NCBI GenBank assembly: GCA_016841245.1
Contig: JAENZN010000003.1
Span: 62,001-126,000, forward strand
Direction: 5' to 3'
Length of the DNA: 64,000 nucleotides
From: Syntrophomonas sp.
Lineage (GTDB): Bacteria > Bacillota > Syntrophomonadia > Syntrophomonadales > Syntrophomonadaceae
In this document: in pieces, positions 25,392-35,315 of the stretch
How the letters are laid out: each line of letters starts with the position of its first letter
Numbering within the stretch: position 1 is the stretch's first letter
Notes under the pieces: model-generated
Told to the model about the DNA's origin: nothing
The model's input: the letters and a program-made list of their open reading frames with translations, nothing else
Databases searched by the model: none
Program-made: the position numbers and the translations under genes

Positions 25392-26417
25392 ATGATGAGT
25401 AAAGATAATTATCAAGAACTTAGTCTGGAAGAATTACTGCAAAATTATTCATATGCAGCTGATTTTTTTACTGCCATGCTTCTGCCTCTTCAGCCAATTA
25501 ATCTCACTTTAAAAGAATACTTTAATATGCTTGAAAGTGAACTCTTAGAAGATTTGGGTATGGATCGTAATGAACTGGCCGAACGTTTTGAGCTTTTTAT
25601 GGCTCATATGCAAGAAGTGCAAAAAGCGGCTCCATTTGCGGTGAATAATATTACCATTGTAGGCGGACGTGATAAAAATGGGCTAGCGGAAAATATTACC
25701 CTTAACATGAAAACCGGAGAGATAATTTGTATAGTTGGTCCAACCGGATCAGGGAAAAGCCGGCTGCTGGCAGATATTGAATGGATGGCTCAGGGAGACA
25801 CTCCCACCGGACGTAAAATCTTGATTAATGGGCAGATTCCTCCCAGGGAATGGCGGTTTTCGCTGGAGCACAAACTAGTAGCGCAATTATCACAAAATAT
25901 GAACTTTGTAGTAGATATGACCGCCTATGAATTTGTGAAAATGCATGCGGAAAGCAGGATGAGCAGCAGTCCTGAACTGAAAGCCCGGTTTATTGTAGAG
26001 CAGGCTAATCTTCTGGCCGGGGAAGAATTTTTCACCGATACTCCGGTAACTGCCCTGAGCGGAGGGCAATCAAGGGCTTTGATGATAGCAGATACGGCTT
26101 TTCTAAGTACCTCGCCGATCGTGCTTATTGATGAGATAGAGAATGCCGGAATTGATCGACAGCGAGCATTAAAACTGCTGATTAAAGAAGAGAAGATAGT
26201 CCTTATCGCCACCCATGACCCTATTTTGGCCCTGATGGGGCATAAACGGATAGTTATAAAAAATGGCGGAATCAATAATATTATAAATGGAAGTATCAAA
26301 GAACAGGCCAATCTATCAGATCTGGAAAGAATCGACCGAAAAATGCTGGGGCTGCGCAATATGATACGCAGAGGGGAACGGATTGATTTTAATGTACAGT
26401 CATATTTCCAGGAATAA
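25392..26417 (+). CDS. Soluble ABC-type ATPase with N-terminal helical extension (module gene, operon 2)
   Basis: This 341-residue protein carries an ABC domain homologous to the protein at 18139-18891 (Walker A GPTGSGKS, VAQLSQNMNFVVDMT Q-loop, LSGGQSRALM, IVLIDEIENAGID, THDP). About 80 N-terminal residues precede it (SLEELLQNYSYAADFF, then LTLKEYFNMLESE), which resemble DUF1858-type helical domains, though I cannot confirm the family. It lies 12 bases after the NTPase gene and ends operon 2. The sequence around IENAGIDR is strongly conserved between copies. No permease matches this ATPase, since the FecCD permease already has its own. Confidence 0.8.
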   Translation: MMSKDNYQELSLEELLQNYSYAADFFTAMLLPLQPINLTLKEYFNMLESELLEDLGMDRNELAERFELFMAHMQEVQKAAPFAVNNITIVGGRDKNGLAENITLNMKTGEIICIVGPTGSGKSRLLADIEWMAQGDTPTGRKILINGQIPPREWRFSLEHKLVAQLSQNMNFVVDMTAYEFVKMHAESRMSSSPELKARFIVEQANLLAGEEFFTDTPVTALSGGQSRALMIADTAFLSTSPIVLIDEIENAGIDRQRALKLLIKEEKIVLIATHDPILALMGHKRIVIKNGGINNIINGSIKEQANLSDLERIDRKMLGLRNMIRRGERIDFNVQSYFQE

Positions 26418-26600
26418 ATCTAAAAATGCTTCGTTCGCTCGCCGGATAATATTTTAAGAGAGTCCTGTTAAGTCTATTAAACTTGTCCCCCAAGCAGATA
26501 CAGGTAAAACTTTATCTGGTAGGCTTTACAAAAAGTGGACGAGATAAAAAATAATACGCGGGCAAAATAGTAACAGAACTTTTTAGGAGGTGATATTCTA
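26418..26600. other. Intergenic gap after operon 2
   Basis: No gene, clear terminator or promoter is seen in these 180 bases. Confidence 0.4.
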
Positions 26601-26744
26601 ATGAAAAACACAAGAAAAACAGAGGACAGTTACAATATGACCAATGATAATAGCACCATTAACCCAATGGAGGACCCCAAGGAAGCGATTGACTTCTATA
26701 TGCCCCTCCCGGATGACATTTATAAAAAATGGAAGAAACATTAA
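26601..26744 (+). CDS. Small hydrophilic protein, 47 residues
   Basis: ATG 26601 follows a strong TAGGAGGTGATATT ribosome site. The product is charged, Asn-rich at the N-terminus and ends DDIYKKWKKH. I recognise no family. A longer overlapping frame (26644-26955) lacks a ribosome site and is less likely to be real. The good ribosome site is the main support. Confidence 0.45.
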   Translation: MKNTRKTEDSYNMTNDNSTINPMEDPKEAIDFYMPLPDDIYKKWKKH

Positions 26745-27081
26745 TAGGGTTAGTGAAAAAGACGGTAAATCATCCTTGCTTCGGTCTGTCAACAAAGTCA
26801 GTCGGCAGGCCGTTTTTTCGGCAAAATATATGCAAGAGAACGCTGGGCGGAGGGTACTAGATCTTAACCGGTTGGAAGTGATTGGGTCACAAAATATTGA
26901 GCTTAACGGATTAGGATGTATGTCGCCGGAGCGTTTACAGCAACTTAATTCCTAATATCCCCTTCTGGAAAATCGATTTTAAAAAATCAACGGTATATTA
27001 TGCCCTATAAGTTCTAACACAGCTAGTGTTAAAAATTAATATAATATCATATAACAATATTTTGTTTTTCGGAGGATGCGG

Positions 27082-27252
27082 ATGTCATTTGGGAAATTTG
27101 AAGAATCAATAATCAAGGTTATAGATAAGATGGAAGAAGTTAAACAGCTCATTGCCCAAGTTGATAGCTCCCTGGAAAGAGAGCAATTGATCAAGGAATT
27201 GAACAAACTCAAAACCCTGAGAGCGTTTTATATTGAAATGCTCGAAAGATGA
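27082..27252 (+). CDS. Small coiled-coil protein, 56 residues
   Basis: ATG 27082 lies six bases after GGAGG; the ATG at 27076 abuts that site. The product (MSFGKFEESIIKVIDK...LRAFYIEMLER) is predicted to be almost wholly helical with regular hydrophobic spacing and no membrane segment. It may be a dimeric regulator or a small structural protein; no family is recognised. Confidence 0.55.
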   Translation: MSFGKFEESIIKVIDKMEEVKQLIAQVDSSLEREQLIKELNKLKTLRAFYIEMLER

Positions 27253-27379
27253 GGGGTTAACGGTTATTAATCTTATAAAAAAGACAGAAAGTTCAAAAAG
27301 ATATTTAGAGCCAATAGCCCCTGATGTGGGGTTTTATTTTATACCATTAAACAATAAAGAAATATAAGATTTATATCAT

Positions 27380-27760
27380 TCATAGAATATTCTTTATATT
27401 CAGAGCTTCTTTTTCTGGAATGTGTCTTAACATTAATCTTAGTTCCGAAAGTTGTCCCAGGGAGAGGACGGCATTACGGTTCCTGACGTATTCTTTGACC
27501 TTGGAAAGTGAAAATTCTATATTATCCATCTCCTGGTGATCAAGGAATACCGGCCACCAACGGGCTGTTTCTGACCAGTATTTTTCAATGTCCACAGTTT
27601 GCCTGGCAGCTGTTTCCCACTGTTCATGCTGTATTTCGATCATCACCTTATCAATCTGCTCCGTTAAGTCATCAGTAGATGATTGCAGAGAGTGATTGGT
27701 CCAAAAACCCAGAGTAACAATGGAAGTAAGTATTATTAACAATGATACCAATAGTCGCAT
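27380..27760 (-). CDS. DUF4363 family protein
   Basis: This 126-residue protein has an N-terminal signal anchor (LLVSLLIILTSIVTLGFW) and an outer helical domain with WETAARQTVDIEKYWSE, the pattern of the DUF4363 family of spore-forming Firmicutes. It lies 15 bases after the DUF421 gene and is probably co-transcribed; the DUF421-DUF4363 pairing is common in Clostridia. The role is unknown, perhaps in sporulation or the envelope. Confidence 0.75.
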   Translation of the reverse strand: MRLLVSLLIILTSIVTLGFWTNHSLQSSTDDLTEQIDKVMIEIQHEQWETAARQTVDIEKYWSETARWWPVFLDHQEMDNIEFSLSKVKEYVRNRNAVLSLGQLSELRLMLRHIPEKEALNIKNIL

Positions 27761-27775
27761 ATGTTTATTACCCCT

Positions 27776-28459
27776 TTAATCTAATTGAGATGACTTCATT
27801 TGATAAAAAAAGTTACCCTGGCTGTCCAGGCCGGCAAAAAAAATCTTGTTAAAGTCGGCGATACTGTCTTTTTCCAGTTCGCCTTTCAACCAATCTATAC
27901 TCAGTTCTAATTTCTTAAGATTTTCATCTATTACATAACCATCAATAATCAGGGTAGTTGGTAAAAGTTCAGGAGGAGTAAAAATATTCATATCTTTGGG
28001 TTGAAGCGGCCTGTTTTGCGACTTGAGTATCACACTGAGCTGGCCGCTGGTTTCTAAAATAGCATAGGCTACATCGGCTATATTGGTTACATTTTTCAAC
28101 CGTAATTGCTCCAATAGATCATTAATGTTATAGCGCAATCGCCGCAGCTCATCTTCCACTATTTCAGAGTTGTTAATCAGTATGCTGGGTTTACCGCAAA
28201 TTACACCCCGGGCTGTTTCACTTTTTAATGATATATATGATAAAGTAACCTCGGAAGTAAACAAAATAAAAATAGGAATGATACCATTTATCAATGGTAT
28301 GTTAGTGTTTTGCATAGGAATCGCAGCTAACTCTGCAATCATAATAATGACCACCAGTTCGTAAGGCTGCAGCTGGCCGATTTGCTTTTTCCCCATGATC
28401 CGGAGGGCAATAACAGTTGTAAGATATAAGATCAATGTTCGAATAATTACTAGAATCAT
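27776..28459 (-). CDS. DUF421 (YetF-like) membrane protein
   Basis: This 227-residue protein has three N-terminal membrane helices (ILVIIRTLILYLTTVIALRI and following) with the family motif RIMGKKQIGQLQPYELVVI. A cytosolic DUF421 domain follows with RLRYNINDLLEQLRLKN and ADVAYAILETSG. ATG 28459 is preferred over the upstream in-frame ATG at 28522 because the family begins here. YetF-type proteins occur in spore formers, where some are linked to spore germination; function here is not established. Confidence 0.85.
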   Translation of the reverse strand: MILVIIRTLILYLTTVIALRIMGKKQIGQLQPYELVVIIMIAELAAIPMQNTNIPLINGIIPIFILFTSEVTLSYISLKSETARGVICGKPSILINNSEIVEDELRRLRYNINDLLEQLRLKNVTNIADVAYAILETSGQLSVILKSQNRPLQPKDMNIFTPPELLPTTLIIDGYVIDENLKKLELSIDWLKGELEKDSIADFNKIFFAGLDSQGNFFYQMKSSQLD

Positions 28460-28739
28460 CTTTAAAACCTTACTTTCGCTTGGTATTTTATCTTTTACGA
28501 AAGCTATCAAATTTATGTGCACTGACCTGACTCACCAGGTTTTATCTCTCCCGATAATTGTGGCGGCAGATGGCTTATTATTGCTCCTGCGGCTTTCTGC
28601 GTTGAGCTTCCTTAATAACCATTTTTTCAGGGCTGACTACTATTCTTATATATTGGTGGTATCTCTAGCATTCTTTAAAAGCGAAAGATAACTGTCTGAC
28701 TACAAGCCAACTATAAAAAAGGATTTATTTTAAACAATA

Positions 28740-28763
28740 GAGGCTGCCGAGCTGGACAGCCTC
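28740..28763 (-). terminator. Hairpin downstream of the acidic repeat gene
   Basis: GAGGCTG and CAGCCTC form a seven-base stem about 90 bases past the minus-strand stop at 28852. The T-tract is poor on either strand, so the call is tentative. The stem sequence is the same as in the carB terminator at 41167-41191. Confidence 0.5.
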
Positions 28764-28851
28764 CATTTTAGGGGTTTAATAAACTGGTAGACACGATGAT
28801 AAGTTGTTGTTTAGTATCTAGCAGCTGTAGCTATGATCTTAAGCCTCAGAT

Positions 28852-30156
28852 TTAATCCCAGCTGTAGGAATAATAACTGCCATTATATTTCACATAATAG
28901 CGGGAATTGTCATTATCGATCAGGTATCCGGTGATATCGGCATCTTCAAAATCCGTATCATCGATTTCATCACTGATTTCCGATTCCAAGTCATCTAAAA
29001 ACTCTTCTATATCATCTTCATCAAGGTCGGCCAAATCGTCGTAATTATCAGCATCATCGAAAACAAGCTTAACTTTGTATAATAAATCATCTTCATCGCC
29101 ACTTAAGGTTATAGCACACTCTATACCGTCATCATCAAAATAATCGTCTCCGGCGTCCTCAAAAGTGTCATTGATAGCATCTATGATATCATCCAGATCA
29201 TCTTCATCAGTCCAGCTGTAGGAATAATAACTGCCATTATATCTCACATAATAGCGGGAATTGTCATTATCAATCAAGTATCCGGTAATATCGGCATCTT
29301 CATAATCTGTGTTATCGATTTCATCATAGAGTTCATCTTCCAGGTCATCTAAAAATGCTTCGATATCATCTTCATCCAGATCTTTCAAATCATCGTAATC
29401 ATCAGCATCATCGAAATCAAGCTTAACTCTGTAAACTAAATCATCTTCATTGCCGCTTAAGGTTATAGCACACTCTATGCCGTCATCATCAAAATAATCA
29501 TCTCCGGCGTCCTCAAAAGTGTTATTGATAGCAGCTACAATATCATCTAAATCATCATTCTGGTTATAGTAAATACTATTACTATAGTTATAATTACTAT
29601 CGTCTTCCATATCTTCAGGTAGTTCTATATAAATTACTCCATTTTCCCAATCAACAGTGGCCCCAAATGCTTCGCAAAGGAACCTTATGGGAATATAGGT
29701 ATTCCCATTTATTAGCTGGGGTGCAGCGTCTAACTGCTGCTGACCATTATTTATATAGCCCACATTGTTGCCAATTGACAGCCGAACATTAGTATTTCCC
29801 CGGTTAGCAGTTACCGTTCGGGTAGAATTTTCCCATTGAACATTGCCCCCCACAGATTCAAAAAGACTTCTCATGGGGACCAAAACAGAACCATTCATAT
29901 TTACTGGATCTGAAGAGAAGTCCTGTTTTGCGCCATTAATATACACTGATATTTTTGATCCTGTAGTAGATGATGCAGCATTTCTGTTTTGTATGTTTCC
30001 AGCCTGACCTTGTCCCGGTATTCCTCCTTGCTGCCTGGTGGGCATTCTGCCTTGTTGTCCAGTGGGCGACTGGCTATAATTATTGGCAAGAGCACACGTT
30101 CCCATGGAAAACCAGGTTAATGCAAACACCATGAGCCCCGCAAAAAGTTTTTTCAC
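28852..30156 (-). CDS. Secreted copper-amine-oxidase-N-domain protein with tandem acidic repeats
   Basis: This 434-residue protein has a signal peptide (residues 1 to about 25), a Gln/Gly-rich linker and a CuAmineOxN stalk domain (about 70-180, with VLVPMRSLFESVGGNVQWE and TYIPIRFLCEAFGATVDWE). Two copies of a 118-residue unit (each ending NGSYYSYSW) follow, extremely rich in Asp and Glu. The two units are about 354 bases apart in DNA and highly similar, so the duplication is recent. The stalk domain usually anchors proteins to the Firmicute cell surface. The acidic units may bind Ca2+ or other cations; no enzyme activity is suggested. Confidence 0.85.
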   Translation of the reverse strand: MKKLFAGLMVFALTWFSMGTCALANNYSQSPTGQQGRMPTRQQGGIPGQGQAGNIQNRNAASSTTGSKISVYINGAKQDFSSDPVNMNGSVLVPMRSLFESVGGNVQWENSTRTVTANRGNTNVRLSIGNNVGYINNGQQQLDAAPQLINGNTYIPIRFLCEAFGATVDWENGVIYIELPEDMEDDSNYNYSNSIYYNQNDDLDDIVAAINNTFEDAGDDYFDDDGIECAITLSGNEDDLVYRVKLDFDDADDYDDLKDLDEDDIEAFLDDLEDELYDEIDNTDYEDADITGYLIDNDNSRYYVRYNGSYYSYSWTDEDDLDDIIDAINDTFEDAGDDYFDDDGIECAITLSGDEDDLLYKVKLVFDDADNYDDLADLDEDDIEEFLDDLESEISDEIDDTDFEDADITGYLIDNDNSRYYVKYNGSYYSYSWD

Positions 30157-30581
30157 ACTATCAAAACTCCTTTCTAAATTTATTCTATTTATAACTGGCC
30201 AGGGTAATTTTCCTTAATACTTCCGAATAAGCCGAAACCCCTCCACCAGTATTATTTAATGATTATGTTATGTGATTTCATAATATAAGTCATCAAGATG
30301 GTCTGAAGTTTTTGTTAAGATTTCTTTACAATAACTGTCAAGAGCCATTCACAATTCAATTTAATAATAACCTATTTGAATTTAAGTAGTAAGAAGGCTT
30401 TCCTATTTTAGATTCAAATTTATATAGAAATTCCGCTGCTGTTCGGATAAGGAAACAAAAAGGAACGACCATCAGGTTCTGGCTTTCCCAGAAATCCCCT
30501 GTTGGAAATCAGGCTATTTACCGATATTTATTAAATGAATAATGCATATTGGAAGTCATTTTAAACATATGGGGGTATATG
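30157..30581. other. AT-rich divergent intergenic region
   Basis: About 425 bases lie between the acidic repeat gene (minus) and the hybrid kinase (plus). It should hold both promoters, but I find no clean -35/-10 pair and only small hairpins such as CTGG-CCAG near 30480. Confidence 0.45.
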
Positions 30582-33500
30582 ATGAAATTACGTACAAAAA
30601 TATTTTTGTGGCTATCTCCGGTTTTAATACCATTGTTGATAGTGGTTTTATTAAGTTATACATCACAGAAGAATGCCTCACAGGAACAGGTGCTGAATAT
30701 CACCTCTCTGGCTCTGGAAAATGGCAGCAAAGATATTAATGAGTACTTTCTGGTTAAAGATGATACTTTTAGGATGCTGGCAGGTTTTTTATCGAGACAA
30801 GTTGATGAACTATTGAATCATAAACAGGCCATAGATAATGAACTTGAACATATCATGAATACCAATCGGGGATTTTCCCTGGTGATCTTGAGCAATGCTG
30901 AGGGACAGGTTGAATACTGCCAAGCAAGCCAAGATTTGACTGATTTTCAACCTGCAGATATTTTGGGGAAGACTGTGTTAAGTGAACATCAATTAAATAA
31001 ATTATTAATTAAATATAATGCCTGGAAAAGCAATATTATAATAAACAATAACTCCATGCCAGGTGAAATTGACCCTCGAGAATTCAAAGAAATGCCACCT
31101 CCAGGAGAAACATATTCACTAAAACCATCTTCCGAAATAGCCGATCCACCATATATGATATTTTATATGGATGAAAACATTGCTTCTGAGGCCGAATTAG
31201 CGGTTATGTCGGGAGCTTATGTTTTTGTCCGGCCGATTCTGAATGAGCAGAATGATTTGGATGGATATTTATTAGCCATGTTAGATTGGTCAGAGATTGA
31301 AGATCAAGTTGCTGGCATTGAAAACGACTTAACCAGCCGAGGGTTGGCAAGTGCTGATGTATTTATCATCAACAAACTATCTCAATCCATATTGGGTAGT
31401 TCAAATAAGACTTTCGGTGATTACCTGGATTTCCTGGCTAATTGCCCGGCCTCACCCGGGGATATGAGTTATTATGAGAAAATAGGTGGCTTTGCCGCTT
31501 ATAGACCAGTCATTGATGCCGATGCTTTGAATATCTATGCTGATACTGATAACCCTGACATATGGGCAAATGAAAGCTTTGAAGAAATATCCGGCGAAAA
31601 TTCCATCCTCTATCTGGCAGTGTATATTTCCCAACATGATGTGGATCAATATCCAAAAGACTTATTGAGTAATACTTTTATTTTATCAATACTAAGCATC
31701 CTATTATATATCATCCTGGTTGCTTTTCTCAGTTATCGAATAGTACATCCTCTCAACTCGGTTTCATTACAGATGAAAAGAATATCTGAGGGTGAGATCG
31801 CTACCCACGTAAGAGTAGAGGAAGCCGACGAGATAGGAACCCTGGTACATACATTTAATGACATGACCAAAAGGCTGGCTAATAAACAAAAGGAAATAGA
31901 TGAATATACCCATTCACTTACCCAATCCAATGAAGAGCTGAAAAAAGCCCGCGAATATGCCGAAGAAGCCAGCCGAGCTAAGAGCGATTTCCTGGCTCGT
32001 ATGAGCCATGAAATCAGAACCCCTATGAACGCCATAATAGGAATGACTCATCTTGTGCAAAATACCCAACTGACTCCCCGGCAGGCGGATTATATTCAAA
32101 AAATAAAGGGTTCAGCTGATGATCTGCTGGGATTAATAAATGACATTCTTGACTTCTCTAAGGCCGAGGCAGGAAAAATTACCCTGGAACAGATTGACTT
32201 TCACCTGGATGATATTCTCGATTCCCTCTCTGATCTATTTGTCATTGATGCCAGGGAAAAAGACCTGGAATTGATATATTGTATTGATCCTGAAGTTCCA
32301 CTCGATCTTATCGGTGACCCACTGCGATTAAATCAGGTGCTGACTAATCTCTTGAGCAATGCAGTTAAGTTTACAGAAAGTGGAGAAATTAGTGTCCGGG
32401 TCACATTAGAAGACAGGAATGCGGAGAATGCTACACTGCGTTTTACAGTTGCTGATTCTGGTATGGGTATACCTGCTGATTTGATTGAAAGACTTTTTGA
32501 ATCATTCAACCAGGCTGATGAAACAACTACCCGGAAGTATGGCGGTACTGGTCTGGGTCTGGCTATTTGCAAACATATGGTAGAAATGATGGGAGGCAGA
32601 ATTTGGGTAAACAGCATCCCTAATCGAGGCAGTACCTTCTATTTTACTGGGATATTCGGTATCGGCAAAGTGCACAATGATATCGTAGCAAGGTCTTTAC
32701 CGGATCTTCGAGGACTAAAGGTGCTGGTAGTGGATGATAATGATTCAGCGAGAGAAGTTATCAGCTCTATGCTGACTGCGTCTTCCTTTGAAGTAAGTAC
32801 CGCCTCCTCAGGGGAAGAGGCTCTAGAAATAATAAACAGCCGGGCTGAGCAAAATTATCCTTTTGATCTGGTTCTGATAGATTGGAAGATGCCTGGAATA
32901 GACGGCATTGAAACTGCACACATAATAAAAAATAAAACGGATGCATTTCAAGTGCAGGCAGTACTCATGATTACTGGTTTTGATCTGGAGGAAGTTAAGC
33001 AAGAGGTCTGGGTTAACGATATTGATGGTTTCTTAAACAAACCAGTTAGCCAATCCTCATTGTTCCAAGCTATCATAAATATTTTTGGACAGGAGGCTAA
33101 AGATAATCGCTTTCATCCGCTCAAAGCTCCTGAGATGGAGAAAGCTGAAAATATAGCCGGAGCCAGTATACTACTGGTTGAGGATAATAAAATCAACCAG
33201 CAGGTAGGAATAGAGCTTCTGAAGCAGGCCAATGTAAAAGTTGATATAGCAGAAAATGGTTTAGAGGCTGTTGCTGCTATAGAAAATAAGCAATATGACC
33301 TGGTGTTAATGGATATTCAAATGCCGGAGATGGATGGCCTGGAAGCGGCCAGAAGAATAAGGCAACAGAAGCGTTTTGATGATATACCGATTATAGCTAT
33401 GACTGCTCATGCTATGACTGGAGACCGGGAGAAAAGCTTGGCAGCAGGGATGAACGATCATATAAGCAAACCAATAGATCCGATTGAATTCATACAAACA

Positions 33501-34184
33501 CTAGAACGGTGGCTTAGACTGCGCCCAGGACCAATATCATCTGATTCCAGTCGCAAGTCTCAACTAGATGAGGAAGCAGTAAGCAAATTGAAAACTATAA
33601 ATGCAGCTGAAGGAATAAGCCGGGTAGGAGGAAATCAAAAGCTTTTCAGCCAACTGTTGGAAAAATTTTACCACGACTATAATCAAGTACTGTCTGAGCT
33701 GGAAAGCAAACTTAAGCGGGAAAACTATGCGGAGTTAAAATTTACTGTTCATACCATAAAGGGAGTCGCCGGAAATATTGGATCAGCATCTCTGCATAAT
33801 GCCGCAGCAGCTTTAGAAAAAAGCCTGGCAGATAACAATCAGGCCGATATGGTAAACTCACTTTATGTCGTCTTTGTTAAGGAATTTACCTCCGTTTTGG
33901 CTGAACTGCAGGGGCTTTATGCCCATACCGCAGTTGAGGAATTTACAGAGGCCCCCGGTACTGCTGGTAAAGCTGAAATTGCAGAGCTGTATAATACATT
34001 GAAGCCATTGCTGGAGGCGGGAAACATAAAAGCCGAAGATTTTATCCCGGTGATTCAAACCACCCTGCAGCAGGCTAATGATCGTGAACTCGTTAAAATA
34101 CTCATTGAATATATACAGCAGTTTGATTTTGATGAAGCCCTGGAAACTTTAGAGCAGATAATGCAGCAGATGGAGACCGAATAA
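30582..34184 (+). CDS. Hybrid sensor histidine kinase (sensor-HAMP-HisKA-HATPase-REC-REC-HPt)
   Basis: This 1200-residue membrane kinase has a TM helix (about 8-28), a large extracytoplasmic sensor domain (about 30-370), a second TM helix, HAMP, HisKA with [14 protein letters not shown] (phospho-His about 475), HATPase with [18 protein letters not shown], two receiver domains (phospho-Asp about 766 and 909) and a C-terminal HPt with HTIKGVAGN (His about 1055). ATG 30582 follows GGGGG by six bases. It lies 19 bases before the REC-GGDEF gene, its likely phosphorelay partner. The signal is unknown. Confidence 0.93.
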   Translation: MKLRTKIFLWLSPVLIPLLIVVLLSYTSQKNASQEQVLNITSLALENGSKDINEYFLVKDDTFRMLAGFLSRQVDELLNHKQAIDNELEHIMNTNRGFSLVILSNAEGQVEYCQASQDLTDFQPADILGKTVLSEHQLNKLLIKYNAWKSNIIINNNSMPGEIDPREFKEMPPPGETYSLKPSSEIADPPYMIFYMDENIASEAELAVMSGAYVFVRPILNEQNDLDGYLLAMLDWSEIEDQVAGIENDLTSRGLASADVFIINKLSQSILGSSNKTFGDYLDFLANCPASPGDMSYYEKIGGFAAYRPVIDADALNIYADTDNPDIWANESFEEISGENSILYLAVYISQHDVDQYPKDLLSNTFILSILSILLYIILVAFLSYRIVHPLNSVSLQMKRISEGEIATHVRVEEADEIGTLVHTFNDMTKRLANKQKEIDEYTHSLTQSNEELKKAREYAEEASRAKSDFLARMSHEIRTPMNAIIGMTHLVQNTQLTPRQADYIQKIKGSADDLLGLINDILDFSKAEAGKITLEQIDFHLDDILDSLSDLFVIDAREKDLELIYCIDPEVPLDLIGDPLRLNQVLTNLLSNAVKFTESGEISVRVTLEDRNAENATLRFTVADSGMGIPADLIERLFESFNQADETTTRKYGGTGLGLAICKHMVEMMGGRIWVNSIPNRGSTFYFTGIFGIGKVHNDIVARSLPDLRGLKVLVVDDNDSAREVISSMLTASSFEVSTASSGEEALEIINSRAEQNYPFDLVLIDWKMPGIDGIETAHIIKNKTDAFQVQAVLMITGFDLEEVKQEVWVNDIDGFLNKPVSQSSLFQAIINIFGQEAKDNRFHPLKAPEMEKAENIAGASILLVEDNKINQQVGIELLKQANVKVDIAENGLEAVAAIENKQYDLVLMDIQMPEMDGLEAARRIRQQKRFDDIPIIAMTAHAMTGDREKSLAAGMNDHISKPIDPIEFIQTLERWLRLRPGPISSDSSRKSQLDEEAVSKLKTINAAEGISRVGGNQKLFSQLLEKFYHDYNQVLSELESKLKRENYAELKFTVHTIKGVAGNIGSASLHNAAAALEKSLADNNQADMVNSLYVVFVKEFTSVLAELQGLYAHTAVEEFTEAPGTAGKAEIAELYNTLKPLLEAGNIKAEDFIPVIQTTLQQANDRELVKILIEYIQQFDFDEALETLEQIMQQMETE

Positions 34185-34203
34185 TATTTAAAGGAGTGCC
34201 CAT

Positions 34204-35124
34204 ATGAATATTCCCACTGAACAGCAAATCCTGATTGTGGATGATGAGCGCATCAATATCAATATCCTGGCCAGCATACTTAAAGCGGATTATACTCTAT
34301 TGTATGCCAAAAACGGCACTCAGGCACTGGAACGTGCTGCCAGACAGCTGCCCGATTTAATTTTATTGGATGTAATGATGCCAGATATGAATGGCTATGA
34401 GCTGATGAGTAAATTGAAAAATGATGAACACTTAAAAGATATACCGGTAATATTTATATCGGCCCTCAGTAAATCAGAGGAAGAAGAAAAAGGGCTGCTG
34501 CTAGGGGCGGTTGATTATATAACTAAACCCTTTAATCCGGCTATCGTTAAAGCTCGGGTAAGAAATCATATGAAATTGGTTCGTCAGCGAAAACTTCTGG
34601 AAAAATATGCACTTTTAGATGGTTTAACCGAAATACCTAATCGACGCAGTTTCAGTGAACGATTTACCCTGGAATTTAAAAGGGCTATCCGTAACCAGAC
34701 CCACCTATCACTGGCTATTATTGATGTGGATTGTTTTAAACAATACAATGACAATTACGGGCATGCCATGGGAGATATAGCTTTAAAGAAGCTGGCCGTA
34801 GTACTCAGCGAAAGGATGATGAGGCCGGCAGATTTTGCCGCCCGGGTTGGAGGAGAAGAGTTCGCGGTTCTTTTGCCAGAAACTCCTGCAGCAGGAGCCT
34901 ATAAATTGGCGGACATGATTCGTGTTTCGGTAGAAATGCTGAAAATCGAACACCGGTATTTTCCGGTGGCCAATATTCTGACGGTAAGCATAGGTGGGGT
35001 TTCATTGATTCCTTCTACAGATGACCAGGAAGAAAACTTATATGAATATGCAGACCAAATGCTCTATCAGGCTAAGAACCAGGGCAGGAATCGAGTAGTA
35101 TGGCAGAATTTGGATTTAAGCTGA
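34204..35124 (+). CDS. Response regulator with diguanylate cyclase (REC-GGDEF)
   Basis: This 306-residue protein has a receiver domain (residues 8 to about 125, phospho-Asp56 in LLDVMMPDMNG) and a GGDEF domain with the intact active site GGEEF and an RPAD inhibitory I-site five residues before it, so it should make c-di-GMP and be product-inhibited. AAGGAG precedes the ATG. The 19-base gap to the hybrid kinase makes it the likely output of that phosphorelay. Confidence 0.95.
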   Translation: MNIPTEQQILIVDDERININILASILKADYTLLYAKNGTQALERAARQLPDLILLDVMMPDMNGYELMSKLKNDEHLKDIPVIFISALSKSEEEEKGLLLGAVDYITKPFNPAIVKARVRNHMKLVRQRKLLEKYALLDGLTEIPNRRSFSERFTLEFKRAIRNQTHLSLAIIDVDCFKQYNDNYGHAMGDIALKKLAVVLSERMMRPADFAARVGGEEFAVLLPETPAAGAYKLADMIRVSVEMLKIEHRYFPVANILTVSIGGVSLIPSTDDQEENLYEYADQMLYQAKNQGRNRVVWQNLDLS

Positions 35125-35146
35125 TAGTGCTTCCTCCAAGGTCGAA

Positions 35147-35163
35147 CGCCCCGGGGGGGGCTT
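35147..35163 (+). terminator. GC-rich hairpin after the REC-GGDEF gene
   Basis: GCCCC and GGGGC pair around a G-rich loop, followed by TTATT. The T-tract is short, so it may be a weak terminator. Confidence 0.5.
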
Positions 35164-35240
35164 ATTGTACATATATGGGTAGTATGGTAGAATGCGTAAA
35201 AAGCTTCAGTATGTGATGATGTGGCCACGAGTTCAGATAA

Positions 35241-35268
35241 AAGCACATGAGAACTGTCTCATGTGCTT
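35241..35268. repeat. 12-bp perfect hairpin upstream of the FnIII gene
   Basis: AAGCACATGAGA and TCTCATGTGCTT form a perfect stem with an ACTG loop, 48 bases before the FnIII gene start. There is no T-tract, so a role in mRNA stability or as a protein site is as likely as termination. Confidence 0.5.
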
Positions 35269-35315
35269 CACTTCCATTAATTCCTTCAAAAAATGATATT
35301 AGGGGGATATTAAGA

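Noticed and set aside
26644-26955. 103-codon frame overlapping the 47-residue protein
   Set aside because: No ribosome site and no recognisable domain; the overlapping small frame has a far better start.
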